64,000 nucleotides of DNA from Rheinheimera sp. D18 (GTDB taxonomy: Bacteria > Pseudomonadota > Gammaproteobacteria > Enterobacterales > Alteromonadaceae): positions 2,914,001 through 2,978,000 of the forward strand of contig NZ_CP037745.1 in the NCBI RefSeq assembly GCF_004345025.1, written 5' to 3'. Of the stretch, positions 1 to 10,400 are shown piece after piece; position 1 is the stretch's first letter; every line of letters starts with the position of its first letter. The notes under the pieces were generated by a model. The model searched no databases and had not been told where the DNA came from. It saw nothing but the letters and a program-made list of their open reading frames with translations. Both the position numbers and the translations under genes were made by a program.

Positions 1-813
1 AATGCTGAAGATCAAACTGTTGCGAAAAGCCTACAGCAATGTTTACCCAGCGTAGCTGCCGTAGTCGATCGCATTGTCGATGCATTTGCCGCTGGCGGCA
101 GATTAGTTTATTTAGGCGCAGGCACCAGTGGCCGCTTGGGTATACTTGATGCGGTAGAATGCCCGCCCACTTTTAGCGTGCCCGCCGCTCAGGTAGTAGC
201 GCTAATAGCTGGTGGCGAGAGTGCAATCTATAAAGCGGTTGAAGGTGCTGAAGACAACCCACAGTTGGCAGAAACTGATTTAAAGCGCATAAACCTAAGT
301 GCAAATGATATCTTAGTTGGCATAGCCGCCAGCGGCCGCACGCCTTATGTGCTAGGTGGCTTAGCTTATGCACGCAGTATGGGTTGTTTCACGGCAGCCA
401 TTAGCTGCAATGCCAATGCACCGGTGCTCAGTGCCGCTGATATTGGCATTAGTGCCGTTGTCGGCCCAGAAGTGGTTACCGGTTCTACCCGAATGAAAGC
501 CGGCACAGCGCAAAAATTAATTTTAAATATGCTTAGTACTAGCGCGATGATCCGCAGTGGCAAAGTGTATCAAAACCTAATGGTCGATTTACACGCCAGC
601 AACGAAAAGCTGGTAGCACGGGCAATTCGTATTGTAGTGCAAGCGACTGAATGCGACCTTGCTACTGCGCGCGAAGCGTTAAAAGCCGCCGAAATGAACG
701 CTAAACTGGCTATTTTGCATATTCTTAGCGGCCAGAGTGTTGCACACTGTAAAATTCAGCTACAGCAACAACAGGGCTTTATTCGTAAAGTATTACAGCA
801 GGACAACAGCTAA
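1..813 (+). CDS. murQ: N-acetylmuramic acid 6-phosphate etherase, 5' end missing
   Basis: MurQ cleaves the lactyl ether of MurNAc-6-phosphate to give GlcNAc-6-phosphate and D-lactate in the cytoplasm, the key step of cell-wall amino-sugar recycling. The frame is open from base 1, so the start codon lies upstream of the window; an internal ATG at 136 is not the start because conserved SIS-domain sequence ([10 protein letters not shown], then ECPPTF) spans it. Further family motifs are [13 protein letters not shown] and the C-terminal helical domain with [10 protein letters not shown]. About 270 residues are visible against roughly 300 for the family. The stop overlaps the start of the following NamZ-like gene by one base, so the two are co-transcribed and translationally coupled. 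Identification is firm; only the N-terminus is missing. Confidence 0.95.
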   Translation, partial: NAEDQTVAKSLQQCLPSVAAVVDRIVDAFAAGGRLVYLGAGTSGRLGILDAVECPPTFSVPAAQVVALIAGGESAIYKAVEGAEDNPQLAETDLKRINLSANDILVGIAASGRTPYVLGGLAYARSMGCFTAAISCNANAPVLSAADIGISAVVGPEVVTGSTRMKAGTAQKLILNMLSTSAMIRSGKVYQNLMVDLHASNEKLVARAIRIVVQATECDLATAREALKAAEMNAKLAILHILSGQSVAHCKIQLQQQQGFIRKVLQQDNS

Positions 814-1982
814 TGAAAACCTTAGTCTGGTTGCTGCTTAGTGGTTTATTACTCATCAACGCCGCTAACGCCAACAACCTAGGGGCTACGCCAATACAAA
901 CTGGCGCAGAGCAGTTAGAACGTTATTTACCGCTGTTACAGGGTAAACGGGTGGCCATGTTGGTTAACCAAACCTCGCAGGTAGGTGAACAACATTTAGT
1001 CGATGTACTGCTAGCCAACAACGTTAATATTGTCAGTATTTTTGCCCCTGAGCATGGTTTTCGTGGCGATTATGACGCCGGTGCCAAGGTTAATAACAGC
1101 ACCGATAGCAAAACTGGCTTACCACTATTATCTTTATACGGCGCAAATAAAAAACCTAGTGCTGCGCAAATGCAGCAAGTTGATATTGTGGTATTTGATA
1201 TTCAAGACGTTGGGGTGCGCTATTACACCTATATCAGTTCAATGCATTACTTAATGGAAGCGGCGGCGCAAAATAACGTGGCTATGTTAGTGTTAGACCG
1301 GCCAAACCCTAACGGCGCCTATGTTGACGGCCCTGTGTTAGATGTTAAATTTCAATCTTTCGTAGGCATGCACCCCATTCCACTATTGCACGGCATGACA
1401 GTGGGCGAACTTGCACAAATGATAAAAGGCGAAGGTTGGATAGCTAATGCCGATAAGCTAACCCTTAACGTAATTCCAGTAGCCGGTTATCAGCGCGATA
1501 TGCCGTATGCGCTGCCAGTTAGGCCAAGCCCAAATTTGCCCAATGAGCAGTCAATTGCTCTTTACCCGTCACTCGGCTTTTTTGAGGCCACACCACTAAG
1601 CATTGGCCGCGGTACTGCATTTGCATTTCAAGTTATTGGCTATGACAAGTTTGCACTAGGCGATTTTGCGTTTACACCAGTATCAACACCCGGTGCAGCA
1701 TTAACGCCGCCATTAATGAATAAAGCTCTGCACGGTGAAGATTTACGCCATGTTAGCGCTTCAGGCTTAAACCTAAGCTATTTACTGCGTTGGCAGCAGT
1801 TGTTTGCCAAGCATAACGACGTATTTTTTACGGCACCGGCCTTTATGGATAAGCTTGCCGGTACCGATCAGCTGCGTTTACAAATTACTCAGGGTATGTC
1901 AGAGCATGATATCCGTGCCAGTTGGCAAGCAGGGTTAGCGCAATTTAAGCAACAACGACAACCTTATTTATTGTACCGCTAG
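813..1982 (+). CDS. namZ: NamZ-like exo-beta-N-acetylmuramidase (DUF1343, GH171)
   Basis: The 389-residue protein has a signal peptide (hydrophobic stretch at about 5-20, ANA cleavage region) followed by a DUF1343 domain. Characteristic segments are VAMLVNQTSQV, FAPEHGFRGDYDAG, FDIQDVGVRYYTYI and LDRPNPNG. In Bacillus subtilis the family member NamZ releases terminal MurNAc from peptidoglycan fragments. Here it would act in the periplasm and supply MurNAc that, after uptake and phosphorylation, becomes the MurQ substrate. Its ATG overlaps the murQ stop (TAATG), which strongly supports that pathway link. The 3' end overlaps the stop of the convergent binding-protein gene by four bases. The family is clear; the exact substrate is inferred from family and neighbour. 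Confidence 0.88.
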   Translation: MKTLVWLLLSGLLLINAANANNLGATPIQTGAEQLERYLPLLQGKRVAMLVNQTSQVGEQHLVDVLLANNVNIVSIFAPEHGFRGDYDAGAKVNNSTDSKTGLPLLSLYGANKKPSAAQMQQVDIVVFDIQDVGVRYYTYISSMHYLMEAAAQNNVAMLVLDRPNPNGAYVDGPVLDVKFQSFVGMHPIPLLHGMTVGELAQMIKGEGWIANADKLTLNVIPVAGYQRDMPYALPVRPSPNLPNEQSIALYPSLGFFEATPLSIGRGTAFAFQVIGYDKFALGDFAFTPVSTPGAALTPPLMNKALHGEDLRHVSASGLNLSYLLRWQQLFAKHNDVFFTAPAFMDKLAGTDQLRLQITQGMSEHDIRASWQAGLAQFKQQRQPYLLYR

Positions 1983-2782
1983 TCATAATGAACATAACGA
2001 TTAATAATCCGTTTTATTTCGCCACTTTGCTGTTGCTGCTGTATATAGGCGTTTAATTCTGGTAGTAGTTTCTCCAATTTCGGGCTAACCCCTAACGTGA
2101 GCATTGACTCGTCTTGGTATACTGCAGAGCGATATATTTGCTGGTTCTGAAACTGATTTTGTAATTCCCACTTCGCCACGATCTCATTGATGTAGGCATA
2201 ATCACAGCGTTGACTAAATAACATACGTAACTGTGCTGCCTGGCTCGAAGAATCAACACGCAGCGATAACTCACCGGTAAACAACGCCGACAATTTAGGA
2301 TAAACATAATATTGGCGTGTGCATATCGCTTTATTATCTAACTGTTGCGGTTCGGTAATTTCTTGTTCTGGCAGGCGTGAATATAAGTAATCGTTGTACG
2401 GCACTACCCCTGCAGAAAACAACACCTGTTCAGGATTAATCGCCCAGGACGCATTTAAAATCATCATATCAATGTCGCTATTATTTAACCGCCGCTTTAA
2501 CGCTGATACCTTATCAAACACATATTCAATAGTAATATTATGTTGCTTAAAAAACGGTGCCAGCACCTCAGGCACTATGCCTATAACCTGATTATTGATT
2601 GGCGCGGTATAAATGTATGGCGATAAATGCGGGTAATACAAACCAAACCGAAGTACTTGTGAACCAGCATCCTGCTTAAGTGCAGCCGACTTTAGCCTAC
2701 TATTAGTTGCCAACGCATCCACGGCATTGGCACTACAGCACAGCAAGCTTAGTAATAATAGCGACCTAAAAAAGTACACCAC
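1979..2782 (-). CDS. Periplasmic solute-binding protein, SBP_bac_3 type
   Basis: A 267-residue exported protein with an N-terminal hydrophobic signal (FRSLLLLSLLCCSANA). The rest reads as a family-3 bacterial solute-binding fold: LRFGLYYPHLSPYIY, VIGIVPEVLAPFF, the IDMMILNASWA segment and a late GVSPKLEKLLPELNAYIQ helix typical of amino-acid-binding receptors. No permease or ATPase gene is adjacent, so it may be an orphan binding protein, a sensor-like receptor, or may feed a carrier encoded elsewhere. It is convergent with the NamZ-like gene and on the same strand as the downstream carboxypeptidase. The ligand cannot be read from sequence; an amino acid or muropeptide-derived solute would fit the neighbourhood. 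Confidence 0.75.
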   Translation of the reverse strand: MVYFFRSLLLLSLLCCSANAVDALATNSRLKSAALKQDAGSQVLRFGLYYPHLSPYIYTAPINNQVIGIVPEVLAPFFKQHNITIEYVFDKVSALKRRLNNSDIDMMILNASWAINPEQVLFSAGVVPYNDYLYSRLPEQEITEPQQLDNKAICTRQYYVYPKLSALFTGELSLRVDSSSQAAQLRMLFSQRCDYAYINEIVAKWELQNQFQNQQIYRSAVYQDESMLTLGVSPKLEKLLPELNAYIQQQQQSGEIKRIINRYVHYD

Positions 2783-2865
2783 ACATCCCCAAAATAGTGA
2801 TTTTGGTTAGAAGTGTGGCATATCACCGCTAAAGCGCTAGTTTCATTTGCTCTTTTTTTGCGCCG

Positions 2866-4290
2866 CTAGCTGCCATTTGCGTATAGCAGCCTAGCCTGAG
2901 TTAATGCTAATAATTGGCCATTAAGTAGCGCAAATTCAACACCTTCGGCGGTAGCGAGTAAAAACGTAGCCTGTTGGTAACGCATTGGATAGGCTGAATT
3001 AAGACCTTTATTGCTAAACACGACAGGCCAATCTGTTTGGTTTTCAATAAGCTTAGTGTCGCCACTAAAATGGCTGTAACCATCACGTAATAGCTGAAGA
3101 TAGGTGGTTTTATCAAGCTTAAGTTTTTTCGTTAACGCATACGTTTTTCCGGTTTGATAAACCAACTGGCTCGCATCAAATTGATGGTAACTAGAATAAA
3201 TAGAGAGATCGCCAATATCTTGAATACGCGCCGGCTTACTGTTGTTTATGCCAAGCTCTAATGCAAGGTCTACCCTTGCACTGTGTCCGTTAACACTAAT
3301 GCCTAAGTTTTTAATCAATACGTCTTTAATGGCATCACTGCGATTAAAAGGTATGCCTTGGTACGCCGTAAGCGGCTGACGTTGATATGCCTTACTGCCG
3401 ATACTTTCTATACTCATTACCAGCAGCTGGGTATTTAAACGCCGCGCTACCTGCCGGTTATCATCAGCTGGGTGACCGCCAGATTCGATAAGTATGGTGC
3501 TAATGCCCATGCCTGAAAACGTGTCACCAAACGAACGCCAAGAAAACGTATCGTCATATTTGCCTAAATATCCCGGTAACTGCTGTGCCATTAAATCAGC
3601 CATATCACCAATCAGTTGCATGGCCTTTTTTCGCGGTGCATCAATATCTTTGGCATCGTTAAATGCGGGTGCTAAAACAGAAATAGTTGTTTGCTTGTTG
3701 CTATCACCCACTGCATAGAAACGATTTTGATCATGCAAATTTAGACCAAAATCGGGTTTGAAGTCTTTTGCTACCTGCATCAGCAGCTGCCCTTCGGGCG
3801 TTTGTAACGCTTTGGCATCGCGGTTAATATCTATGCCCATACTGTTAAAGCGCGTATGCGCTGCAGCGCCATCTGGGTTTACCATTGGTACTAAGCGCAA
3901 ACTGACTTCATTTAACCAAGTATCGCGCCATTTTTTCTGCTCAGCAGCACTAATAAAGTTGAGTAAGTCCATCAAGGCGGCAGTGGCGGTAGATTCGTCA
4001 CCGTGCATTTGCGACCACGCTAAAAGCTTGATAGGGCCAGTACCAATATCAATTTGCCAAATGGGCGTACCCAGTGCTGACTGCCCCAATTGCGTAAATT
4101 TAAATAACGGGTTTTGCTGGTGTTGTTTTAATACAGGCGCAATATCATTATACGTAAGTTGCGGTTTATCTAGCCCGCTTTGTTTAATTTGCTGATATTG
4201 TTCTACCGACAAAGTATTTACTGTCATTGCCTGCACCGCCATCGTTAAACTGAAAACACCGACCAGAAGCCCTCTTAATGCACACCGCAT
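2866..4290 (-). CDS. Exported M14-family zinc carboxypeptidase
   Basis: A 474-residue secreted metallopeptidase with a signal peptide (LLVGVFSLTMAVQA). The first zinc motif HxxE is in SQMHGDESTATA, the substrate-binding Arg is in MGIDINRDAKAL, the third zinc His is in GLNLHDQNRF, and the catalytic Glu probably lies in ILIESGGHPADD. These match the M14 fold in order and spacing. A further region of about 170 residues after the catalytic domain is of unknown role. M14 enzymes remove C-terminal residues from peptides; some bacterial members act on peptidoglycan stem peptides, which would suit the murQ/VanX surroundings, but a general peptide role is equally possible. The gene is transcribed leftward, away from the NhaC antiporter. 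Confidence 0.85.
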   Translation of the reverse strand: MRCALRGLLVGVFSLTMAVQAMTVNTLSVEQYQQIKQSGLDKPQLTYNDIAPVLKQHQQNPLFKFTQLGQSALGTPIWQIDIGTGPIKLLAWSQMHGDESTATAALMDLLNFISAAEQKKWRDTWLNEVSLRLVPMVNPDGAAAHTRFNSMGIDINRDAKALQTPEGQLLMQVAKDFKPDFGLNLHDQNRFYAVGDSNKQTTISVLAPAFNDAKDIDAPRKKAMQLIGDMADLMAQQLPGYLGKYDDTFSWRSFGDTFSGMGISTILIESGGHPADDNRQVARRLNTQLLVMSIESIGSKAYQRQPLTAYQGIPFNRSDAIKDVLIKNLGISVNGHSARVDLALELGINNSKPARIQDIGDLSIYSSYHQFDASQLVYQTGKTYALTKKLKLDKTTYLQLLRDGYSHFSGDTKLIENQTDWPVVFSNKGLNSAYPMRYQQATFLLATAEGVEFALLNGQLLALTQARLLYANGS

Positions 4291-4504
4291 AAAGTACCCT
4301 TACTGAATTACTCTAACCTGTTAGCATCGGTACTTATGCTAGAAATAGCAAGACACGTTGATACCAGCAATCGGCTGCATAGCGCTGTCCATCGCAAGAC
4401 CCTCTTTATCGCAAAATTAGGCGCAGTGCTTGCGACACGCCGGCACAAACTGTATAAATTATTCTGCGCTTTGAAAAATAGAATAATAATACCAGGAGTC
4501 TATT

Positions 4505-5896
4505 TTGTCTGATTGGTTCACCTTAGTCCCGGCGTTGGTCGCCATTATCGTCGTATTGTGGCGTAAAGAAGTTATTCTAGCCTTACTGCTGTCATTATTT
4601 AGTGCCGAGTTACTGATTTTTATCCAGGCTGCACAAGGTCTTGGTGGTGGCTTACTCATCGACGGTAGCATTCAAACCATAGAGCGCATCGTGGCCGTAA
4701 CCCGAGATGGTGATAACGCGCGCATTCTTATGTTCTCGTTACTGGTTGGCGGCTTACTAGCGTATATGCGGGATTCGGGCGGCGTGTCGGCAACGGTAAA
4801 ATTATTAGTAGAAAAAGGCATCGCTAAAACGCCGCGCCAAGCTGGCTTGCTCACTTTTTTTATTAGCTCAGTTACCTTTATCGAGTCTAACCTTAGCTCG
4901 TTAACTGCAGGTATTAGCTCACGCGGTTTATTTGATAAATTTAAAATGAGCCGCGCTCGGCTGGCCTATATTATAGACAGCACCAGTGCGCCTATTTGTA
5001 TCATTATTTTACTTAATGGCTGGGGCGCTTATATTTTAAGTTTATTAAGTAATTATTCGCTGGGCGACAACGCTGTTTCCGTGCTTATTGGCACTATACC
5101 GCTAAATTTCTATGCCTTATTTACCTTAGCTTTAGTGCTATACACCATCATTACCGGCAAGGTATATGGCCCAATGCGTCGCTCAGAAAAAGAACTGCAT
5201 ACCTTAGCGGCACATACTGAAATTGATGTTAAACCTACGCAATCTCGCTATATGCTGGTGCCTTTAATTACCTTAGTCGCGTCAATGATCGGTTTTATGT
5301 TAATGACAGGCAATGGGCGCTTAGTCGAGGGTTCGGGGTCGCAGTCGGTATTATATGCCACTACCTTAGCCTGTTTAGTTGCGTATAGCATGATGCTACT
5401 AAGTAAGCGTTTTAAGCATCAGCAGTTGGTAGATATTGGCTTTAAAGGCATGAGCGAATTATTACCACTGGTTACTATAGTGCTGCTCTCGCTGGCGTTA
5501 GGCAGTAGTTTAAAAGTACTGGGCACCGGCACCTTTATTGCTTCTATTGTTAGCGATAGCCTACCCTTGGTACTTATTCCGGCGCTGTTGTTTTTAGCCG
5601 GTGCACTTATATCTTTCACCACAGGTACCAGTTGGGGCACCTTCGCTATTTTGATCCCGATAGGTATGCCAATGGTTGAATTACTAAGCTTACCACCGTC
5701 GTTGGTGTTGGCCGCCATTTTAAGCGGCGGCGTATTTGGTGATCACTGCTCGCCCATATCTGACAGTACCGCCGTGAGCTCGGTCGCCTCCGGTTGCGAT
5801 TTATTAGAGCACGTTAAAACTCAGTTACCTTATGCGCTATTTTGTGGGGTCTTAGCATTGCTGGCATTTTTAGCCGCAGGAGTATTGATGATATGA
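4505..5896 (+). CDS. NhaC-family Na+/H+ antiporter-like membrane protein
   Basis: A polytopic membrane protein of 463 residues with about eleven hydrophobic segments. The diagnostic NhaC-superfamily segment near the C-terminus reads FGDHCSPISDSTAVSSVASG, preceded by SFTTGTSWGTFAILIPIG. The start is a TTG at 4505, six bases after a good AGGAG at 4494-4498; the next in-frame ATG would delete the first membrane helix. Members exchange protons for sodium or for an organic solute. The stop codon overlaps the start of the VanX-like dipeptidase (ATGA), so the pair forms an operon. A role in uptake or pH/sodium support for dipeptide or amino-acid use is inferred from that coupling only. Confidence 0.85.
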   Translation: MSDWFTLVPALVAIIVVLWRKEVILALLLSLFSAELLIFIQAAQGLGGGLLIDGSIQTIERIVAVTRDGDNARILMFSLLVGGLLAYMRDSGGVSATVKLLVEKGIAKTPRQAGLLTFFISSVTFIESNLSSLTAGISSRGLFDKFKMSRARLAYIIDSTSAPICIIILLNGWGAYILSLLSNYSLGDNAVSVLIGTIPLNFYALFTLALVLYTIITGKVYGPMRRSEKELHTLAAHTEIDVKPTQSRYMLVPLITLVASMIGFMLMTGNGRLVEGSGSQSVLYATTLACLVAYSMMLLSKRFKHQQLVDIGFKGMSELLPLVTIVLLSLALGSSLKVLGTGTFIASIVSDSLPLVLIPALLFLAGALISFTTGTSWGTFAILIPIGMPMVELLSLPPSLVLAAILSGGVFGDHCSPISDSTAVSSVASGCDLLEHVKTQLPYALFCGVLALLAFLAAGVLMI

Positions 5897-6573
5897 AGCT
5901 AGCCACCTTAGCCACATTATTACTGGCAACGAGTTCGACAGCCGCATTAGCGTCAGACGTACCAGCTGATTTTAACGATGTTAGCCAGCTTAGTGCTGAT
6001 ATCCAGGTGCATATGGCCTATTTGGGTGGCAATAACTTTGTTGGTGCCCCGGTCGACGGCTATAAAGCCAATAAATGCTACCTACAACAAAATGCCGCCA
6101 AAGCATTAGTTAAAGTGCAACAAGCCGCCATGGCCAACGGCTACAGCCTATGGATTTGGGACTGCTATCGGCCACAACGCGCGGTTGATCATTTTATGCG
6201 TTGGGCTGCCGATTTAGCAGATACCAGCACCAAAGCCGAGTTTTACCCCAATTTAGCTAAAGATACCTTGGTCGGCGGCTACATAGCAGAAAAATCTGGC
6301 CATAGCCGTGGCAGCACCGTTGACCTAACCTTAGCGCGGCAAAATGCGAGTGGCCAATGGCAACCTATTGATATGGGTTCACCATTTGATCTGTTCGACC
6401 CCATATCCAACGTTGGTGCTGCTAGTATTACAAAGCGGCAGCAAGAACATCGGCAGTTACTCGAAAGCCTAATGCTTAGCGCCGGTTTTAAAGTCTATAA
6501 CATGGAGTGGTGGCATTTTACCCACCAGCCGCCGGTGTATACCGAGCAATACTTTGATTTTGTCATACAATAA
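5893..6573 (+). CDS. VanX/DdpX-like D-alanyl-D-alanine dipeptidase (M15D), exported
   Basis: The 226-residue product starts at the ATG at 5893, which overlaps the NhaC stop; this start gives a clean signal peptide (LATLATLLLATSSTAALA). An upstream in-frame start at 5842 would bury the signal and is rejected. Zinc and catalytic signatures of the VanX family are present: YRPQRAVDHF with the conserved Arg, SGHSRGSTVDLTL supplying His and Asp ligands, and EWWHF supplying the catalytic Glu and third ligand. The enzyme hydrolyses D-Ala-D-Ala. Being exported, it probably frees D-alanine from wall turnover products in the periplasm rather than conferring vancomycin resistance. Coupling to an antiporter suggests uptake of the released product. 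Confidence 0.9.
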   Translation: MKLATLATLLLATSSTAALASDVPADFNDVSQLSADIQVHMAYLGGNNFVGAPVDGYKANKCYLQQNAAKALVKVQQAAMANGYSLWIWDCYRPQRAVDHFMRWAADLADTSTKAEFYPNLAKDTLVGGYIAEKSGHSRGSTVDLTLARQNASGQWQPIDMGSPFDLFDPISNVGAASITKRQQEHRQLLESLMLSAGFKVYNMEWWHFTHQPPVYTEQYFDFVIQ

Positions 6574-6592
6574 CGCCATTACTATGATCTGT

Positions 6593-6609
6593 GTTAAGCC
6601 TTGCTTAAC
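6593..6609. promoter_or_regulatory. Perfect inverted repeat upstream of the tetR-like gene
   Basis: Arms GTTAAGC and GCTTAAC (7 bp) are separated by CTT. The repeat lies 20 bases after the VanX-like stop and 80 bases before the TetR-type regulator. It could be an autoregulatory operator or a weak terminator; there is no proper T tract. The function is undecided. Confidence 0.3.
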
Positions 6610-6689
6610 TTAATAGCTAAGGTTCACAACACCAATTTGTGGTAGAATTGCTGCGGTAATAAGCAATTAGTTATGTTGAGAGAAGTAAA

Positions 6690-7304
6690 ATGGCAAGACG
6701 CACCAAAGCAGAAGCTGAAGGCACTAGAACCGCAATTTTAGATGCCGCTGAAGTGTTGTTTTTTCAACAAGGTGTATCACGCACTACTTTAGAAAAAATC
6801 GCTGTCGCGGCTAATGTAACTCGCGGTGCTATTTATTGGCATTTCCAAAACAAAGCCGATTTATTTAACGCCATGCTAGATCGAGTGCGCTTGCCTTATC
6901 AGCATTTGCTTGACGAAATAGACAAAAATCCCACCGCAGATCCGTTTGAACAAGTACGGAATTTGATGATAGATAGCTTAAGTTTAATTGCTTCAAGTGA
7001 ACAACATCATCGCGTACTAACCATTGTATTTCATCGCTGCGAATATATTGACGAGCTAAACCCAGCCGTAACCAAACAAGATGATTTAGACACATTAGCG
7101 GTAGCCGTATTGCAACGCGCATTTGAACGCGCAGAGCAAGCCGGCACACTACGTGATGGCCTATGCCCACGCCTAGCTGGCTTGGCATTGCATATGTATG
7201 TTGGTGGTATTATTAGTAAGTTTTTATTAAAGCCACAACAATGTGATTTGCGCCAACACGCCGGTGCCATGATAGACACCATGCTAGTAGGGCTGAAAAA
7301 GTAG
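6690..7304 (+). CDS. TetR-family repressor, AcrR/TtgR-like
   Basis: A 204-residue regulator. The N-terminal helix-turn-helix (ILDAAEVLFFQQG, then TLEKIAVAANVTRGAIYWHF) is the canonical TetR form, and its start and the FHRCEYIDELNP segment of the ligand domain resemble AcrR/MexR-type efflux repressors. A purine-rich GAGAGAAG lies before the ATG. It is convergent with the RND pump operon, which it probably controls: an AcrR-like operator stands in front of that operon at 11737-11756. Because regulator and pump promoter are separated by 5 kb, control would have to be in trans. The family is firm; the target is inferred. Confidence 0.9.
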   Translation: MARRTKAEAEGTRTAILDAAEVLFFQQGVSRTTLEKIAVAANVTRGAIYWHFQNKADLFNAMLDRVRLPYQHLLDEIDKNPTADPFEQVRNLMIDSLSLIASSEQHHRVLTIVFHRCEYIDELNPAVTKQDDLDTLAVAVLQRAFERAEQAGTLRDGLCPRLAGLALHMYVGGIISKFLLKPQQCDLRQHAGAMIDTMLVGLKK

Positions 7305-7321
7305 GCCGAAAAGATATAAAA

Positions 7322-7354
7322 AAACCGACTGTATTAGCATAATACAGTCGGTTT
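7322..7354 (-). terminator. Rho-independent terminator of the RND operon
   Basis: A perfect 15-bp stem with arms AAACCGACTGTATTA and its complement and a three-base loop (7337-7339). On the minus strand the stem is followed by seven T residues (A-rich on the plus strand at 7318-7324), so it best terminates leftward transcription from the pump genes. It may also stop the convergent tetR transcript less efficiently. Confidence 0.85.
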
Positions 7355-7362
7355 AGGTTGGC

Positions 7363-7390
7363 ACTTATAGCGGTCTAAGCCGCTATAAGT
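7363..7390. terminator. Second hairpin between tetR and the pump gene
   Basis: Arms ACTTATAGCGG (7363-7373) and CCGCTATAAGT (7380-7390) form a perfect 11-bp stem with a six-base loop. It lies between the pump stop codon and the main terminator. There is no T tract, so it may be an RNA-stability element or auxiliary terminator. Confidence 0.5.
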
Positions 7391-7402
7391 TATCCGGTAA
7401 TG

Positions 7403-10400
7403 CTACACAGTAGGTTTTGGCTTACTGGCAAACAACTTCATAATCACCAGATAAAACACCGGCACTAAAAACACCGCCAGTACCGTCGCTGAAATCATTC
7501 CGCCTAGCACACCAGTACCTATAGCATTGCGGCTAGCCGAGCCAGCACCAGAGCTAATAACTAACGGTAACACACCTAACGAAAACGCCATCGACGTCAT
7601 AATAATCGGACGTAAACGTAAGCGCACCGCTTCTAATATCGCCTCCGTAAGCTCTTTACCTTGCTGCTGCAGTTCTCGGGCAAACTCGACAATTAAGATC
7701 GCGTTTTTCGACGCCAAGCCCATCGTAGTTAATAATCCCACTTGGAAGTACACGTCATTACCAAGCCCGCTAACATAGGCCGCAATTAAAGCACCGATAA
7801 TACCTAATGGCACTACCAAGATTACGGCGAACGGCACGCTCCAGCTTTCATACAAAGCAGCTAGACATAAAAATACCACCAAAATAGATAACGCGTATAG
7901 CGCTGGCGCTTGCGAACCTGACAGCTTCTCTTGATAAGACGTTGCAGTCCATTCAAAACCGACACCGGCTGGCAATTGGCTAATTAGCCGTTCCATTGTC
8001 ATCATGGCATCGCCAGAACTTGTACCTGGTGCTGGTTCGCCTTGAATTTCCATGGCCGAGGCGCCGTTATAACGCTCTAAACGCTGTGCACCGTAAACCC
8101 AGTGACTGCGGGCAATAGAAGCAAAGCTCACCATTTCGCCCTTATTATTACGCACTTGCCAGCGATTAATATCTTCTGGTGTCATACGAAACTCAGGTTC
8201 GGCCTGCACAAATACTTTTTTCACTCGGCCACGGTCAACAAAGTCATTAACATAGGTTGAACCCCAACCGATCGACAGCGTTTGGTTAATATCACTTAAC
8301 GATACACCTAAGGCTTGCGCTTTTAGCTGATCAATTTCTATTTGTAACTGCGGCGCATCTTCCATACCATTGGGCCGCACACCAATTAAATTGGGTTGTT
8401 GCGATGCCATACCCAGTAATTGGTTACGGGCATTTAAAAGTGCTTCGTGCCCTACTCCGCCTCTATCTTGCAAGAACAGCGTAAAACCAGTGGCACGGCC
8501 CAACTCCATGATCGGCGGTAAGTTAAAAGCAAATATTTGTGCTTCTTTTACTGAGCCAAAAAAGCCCCAAGCACGGCCAATAACCGCCTGTACGCTATCA
8601 GCTGGGCCACGTTGGTCCCAGTCTTTTAATCGCACAAAGGCTAAGCCCATATTTTGGCCACTACCAGAAAAGCTAAAACCCGATACGGTAAATACCGACT
8701 GCACTGCACTTTCATTACCGTAATGCGCAGCTACTTTATCCATCACCGCTTCAGTACGCTCTTGGGTAGCACTAGTAGGTAGTTGTACTAAGGTAATAAA
8801 AATACCTTGGTCTTCTTCTGGTAAAAATGACGTTGGCAAGCGCACAAATAGCACCGCCATCACTACCACTATCGCCAAATACACCAACATTGAACGTTTT
8901 GGCCGTGCCAACATGCCGGCCACACCGCGCTGGTAATTGTGGTTAGTGCTATCGAAGCCACGATTAAACCAACCAAAAAAACCGCTTTTAGTGTTATGGT
9001 TGCCTTTTACTGGTTTTAACATAGTGGCACATAGTGCTGGCGTGAAAATTAACGCGACCAATACCGACAAGGCCATCGCCGTGACTAGAGTAATAGAAAA
9101 CTGCTGATAGATAGCACCGGTTGCGCCACCAAAGAACGCCATAGGTACAAATACAGCTGACAATACTAAGCCTATACCAACTAAGGCACCGGTAATTTGT
9201 CCCATAGATTTACGCGTAGCTTCAACTGGGCCTAAGCCCTCTTCGCTCATTACCCGCTCAACGTTTTCAACAACGACAATAGCATCGTCAACTAACAAGC
9301 CGATGGCTAATACCATACCGAACATGGTTAACGTATTAATAGTGAAACCCAGTGCTGACATTACACCAAACGTACCTAATAAAACTACAGGTACAGCTAG
9401 AGTTGGGATCAGTGTTGCGCGGAAGTTCTGTAAAAACAGATACATAACCAAGAACACCAAAATGATAGCTTCAATTAAGGTTTGCACTACTGAACTAATA
9501 GATAGCTCAACGAACGGCGTCGTATCGTAGGGTATAACCGTACTAACACCTTCAGGGAAATACGGTTCTAGCTCGGCTATTTTTTTCTTCACTGCCGCGG
9601 CGGTATCTAGCGCGTTGGCACCAGTGGCTAATTCAATTGCGATGCCTGTTGCAGTTTTGCCGTTGTAACGAGCAATGACGGAGTAATCTTCACCGCCCAA
9701 TTCTACGCGCGCAACATCAGACAATTTAACAGTAGAACCGTCAGCGTTAACACGTAGCAAAATTTCGCCAAACTCTTCGGCAGACGTTAACCGAGTTTGC
9801 GCTAATATTGCCGCATTAAATTGCTGGCCAGGTAATGCTGGTGTACCACCTAACTGGCCCGCTGTAACCTGATTATTTTGTACTTTTATCGCTGCGGTAA
9901 CATCGGCAGGCGTAAGCTGATATTGGTTAAGTTGATCAGCATTTAACCATACCCGCATTGCATACTGGCTACCAAATACCACTACGTTACCCACACCGGC
10001 GGTGCGGCTAATTGGGTCTTTTACGTTAGCTACCACAAAGTCGGCAATATCATCTCGTTCTAGGCTTTGGTTTTCAGAAATAAAACCTATAACCATTAAA
10101 AATGAGCCGTTAGACTTAGCTACCCGCACACCATTTTGCTGCACTTCTTGTGGCAACAACGGTAAGGCTTGCTGTAGCTTATTTTGCACTTGTACCTGGG
10201 CAATATCGGCATCAGTACCCGTTTCAAAGGTTAGCGTTAAACTAACGCCGCCTGACGAGTCGGTGCTAGCCGACATATACATCAGGTTATCTAAGCCGTT
10301 CATCGCCTGCTCAATAACCTGAGTTACTGCATCTTCTGCCGTTTGTGCCGATGCACCACGGTATGATGCACTAATAGTTACAGCCGGTGGTGCGATACGT

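Noticed and set aside
3758-4195. 145-codon frame opposite the M14 peptidase
   Set aside because: Antisense shadow of the catalytic domain; Cys/Ser-rich composition typical of false frames.
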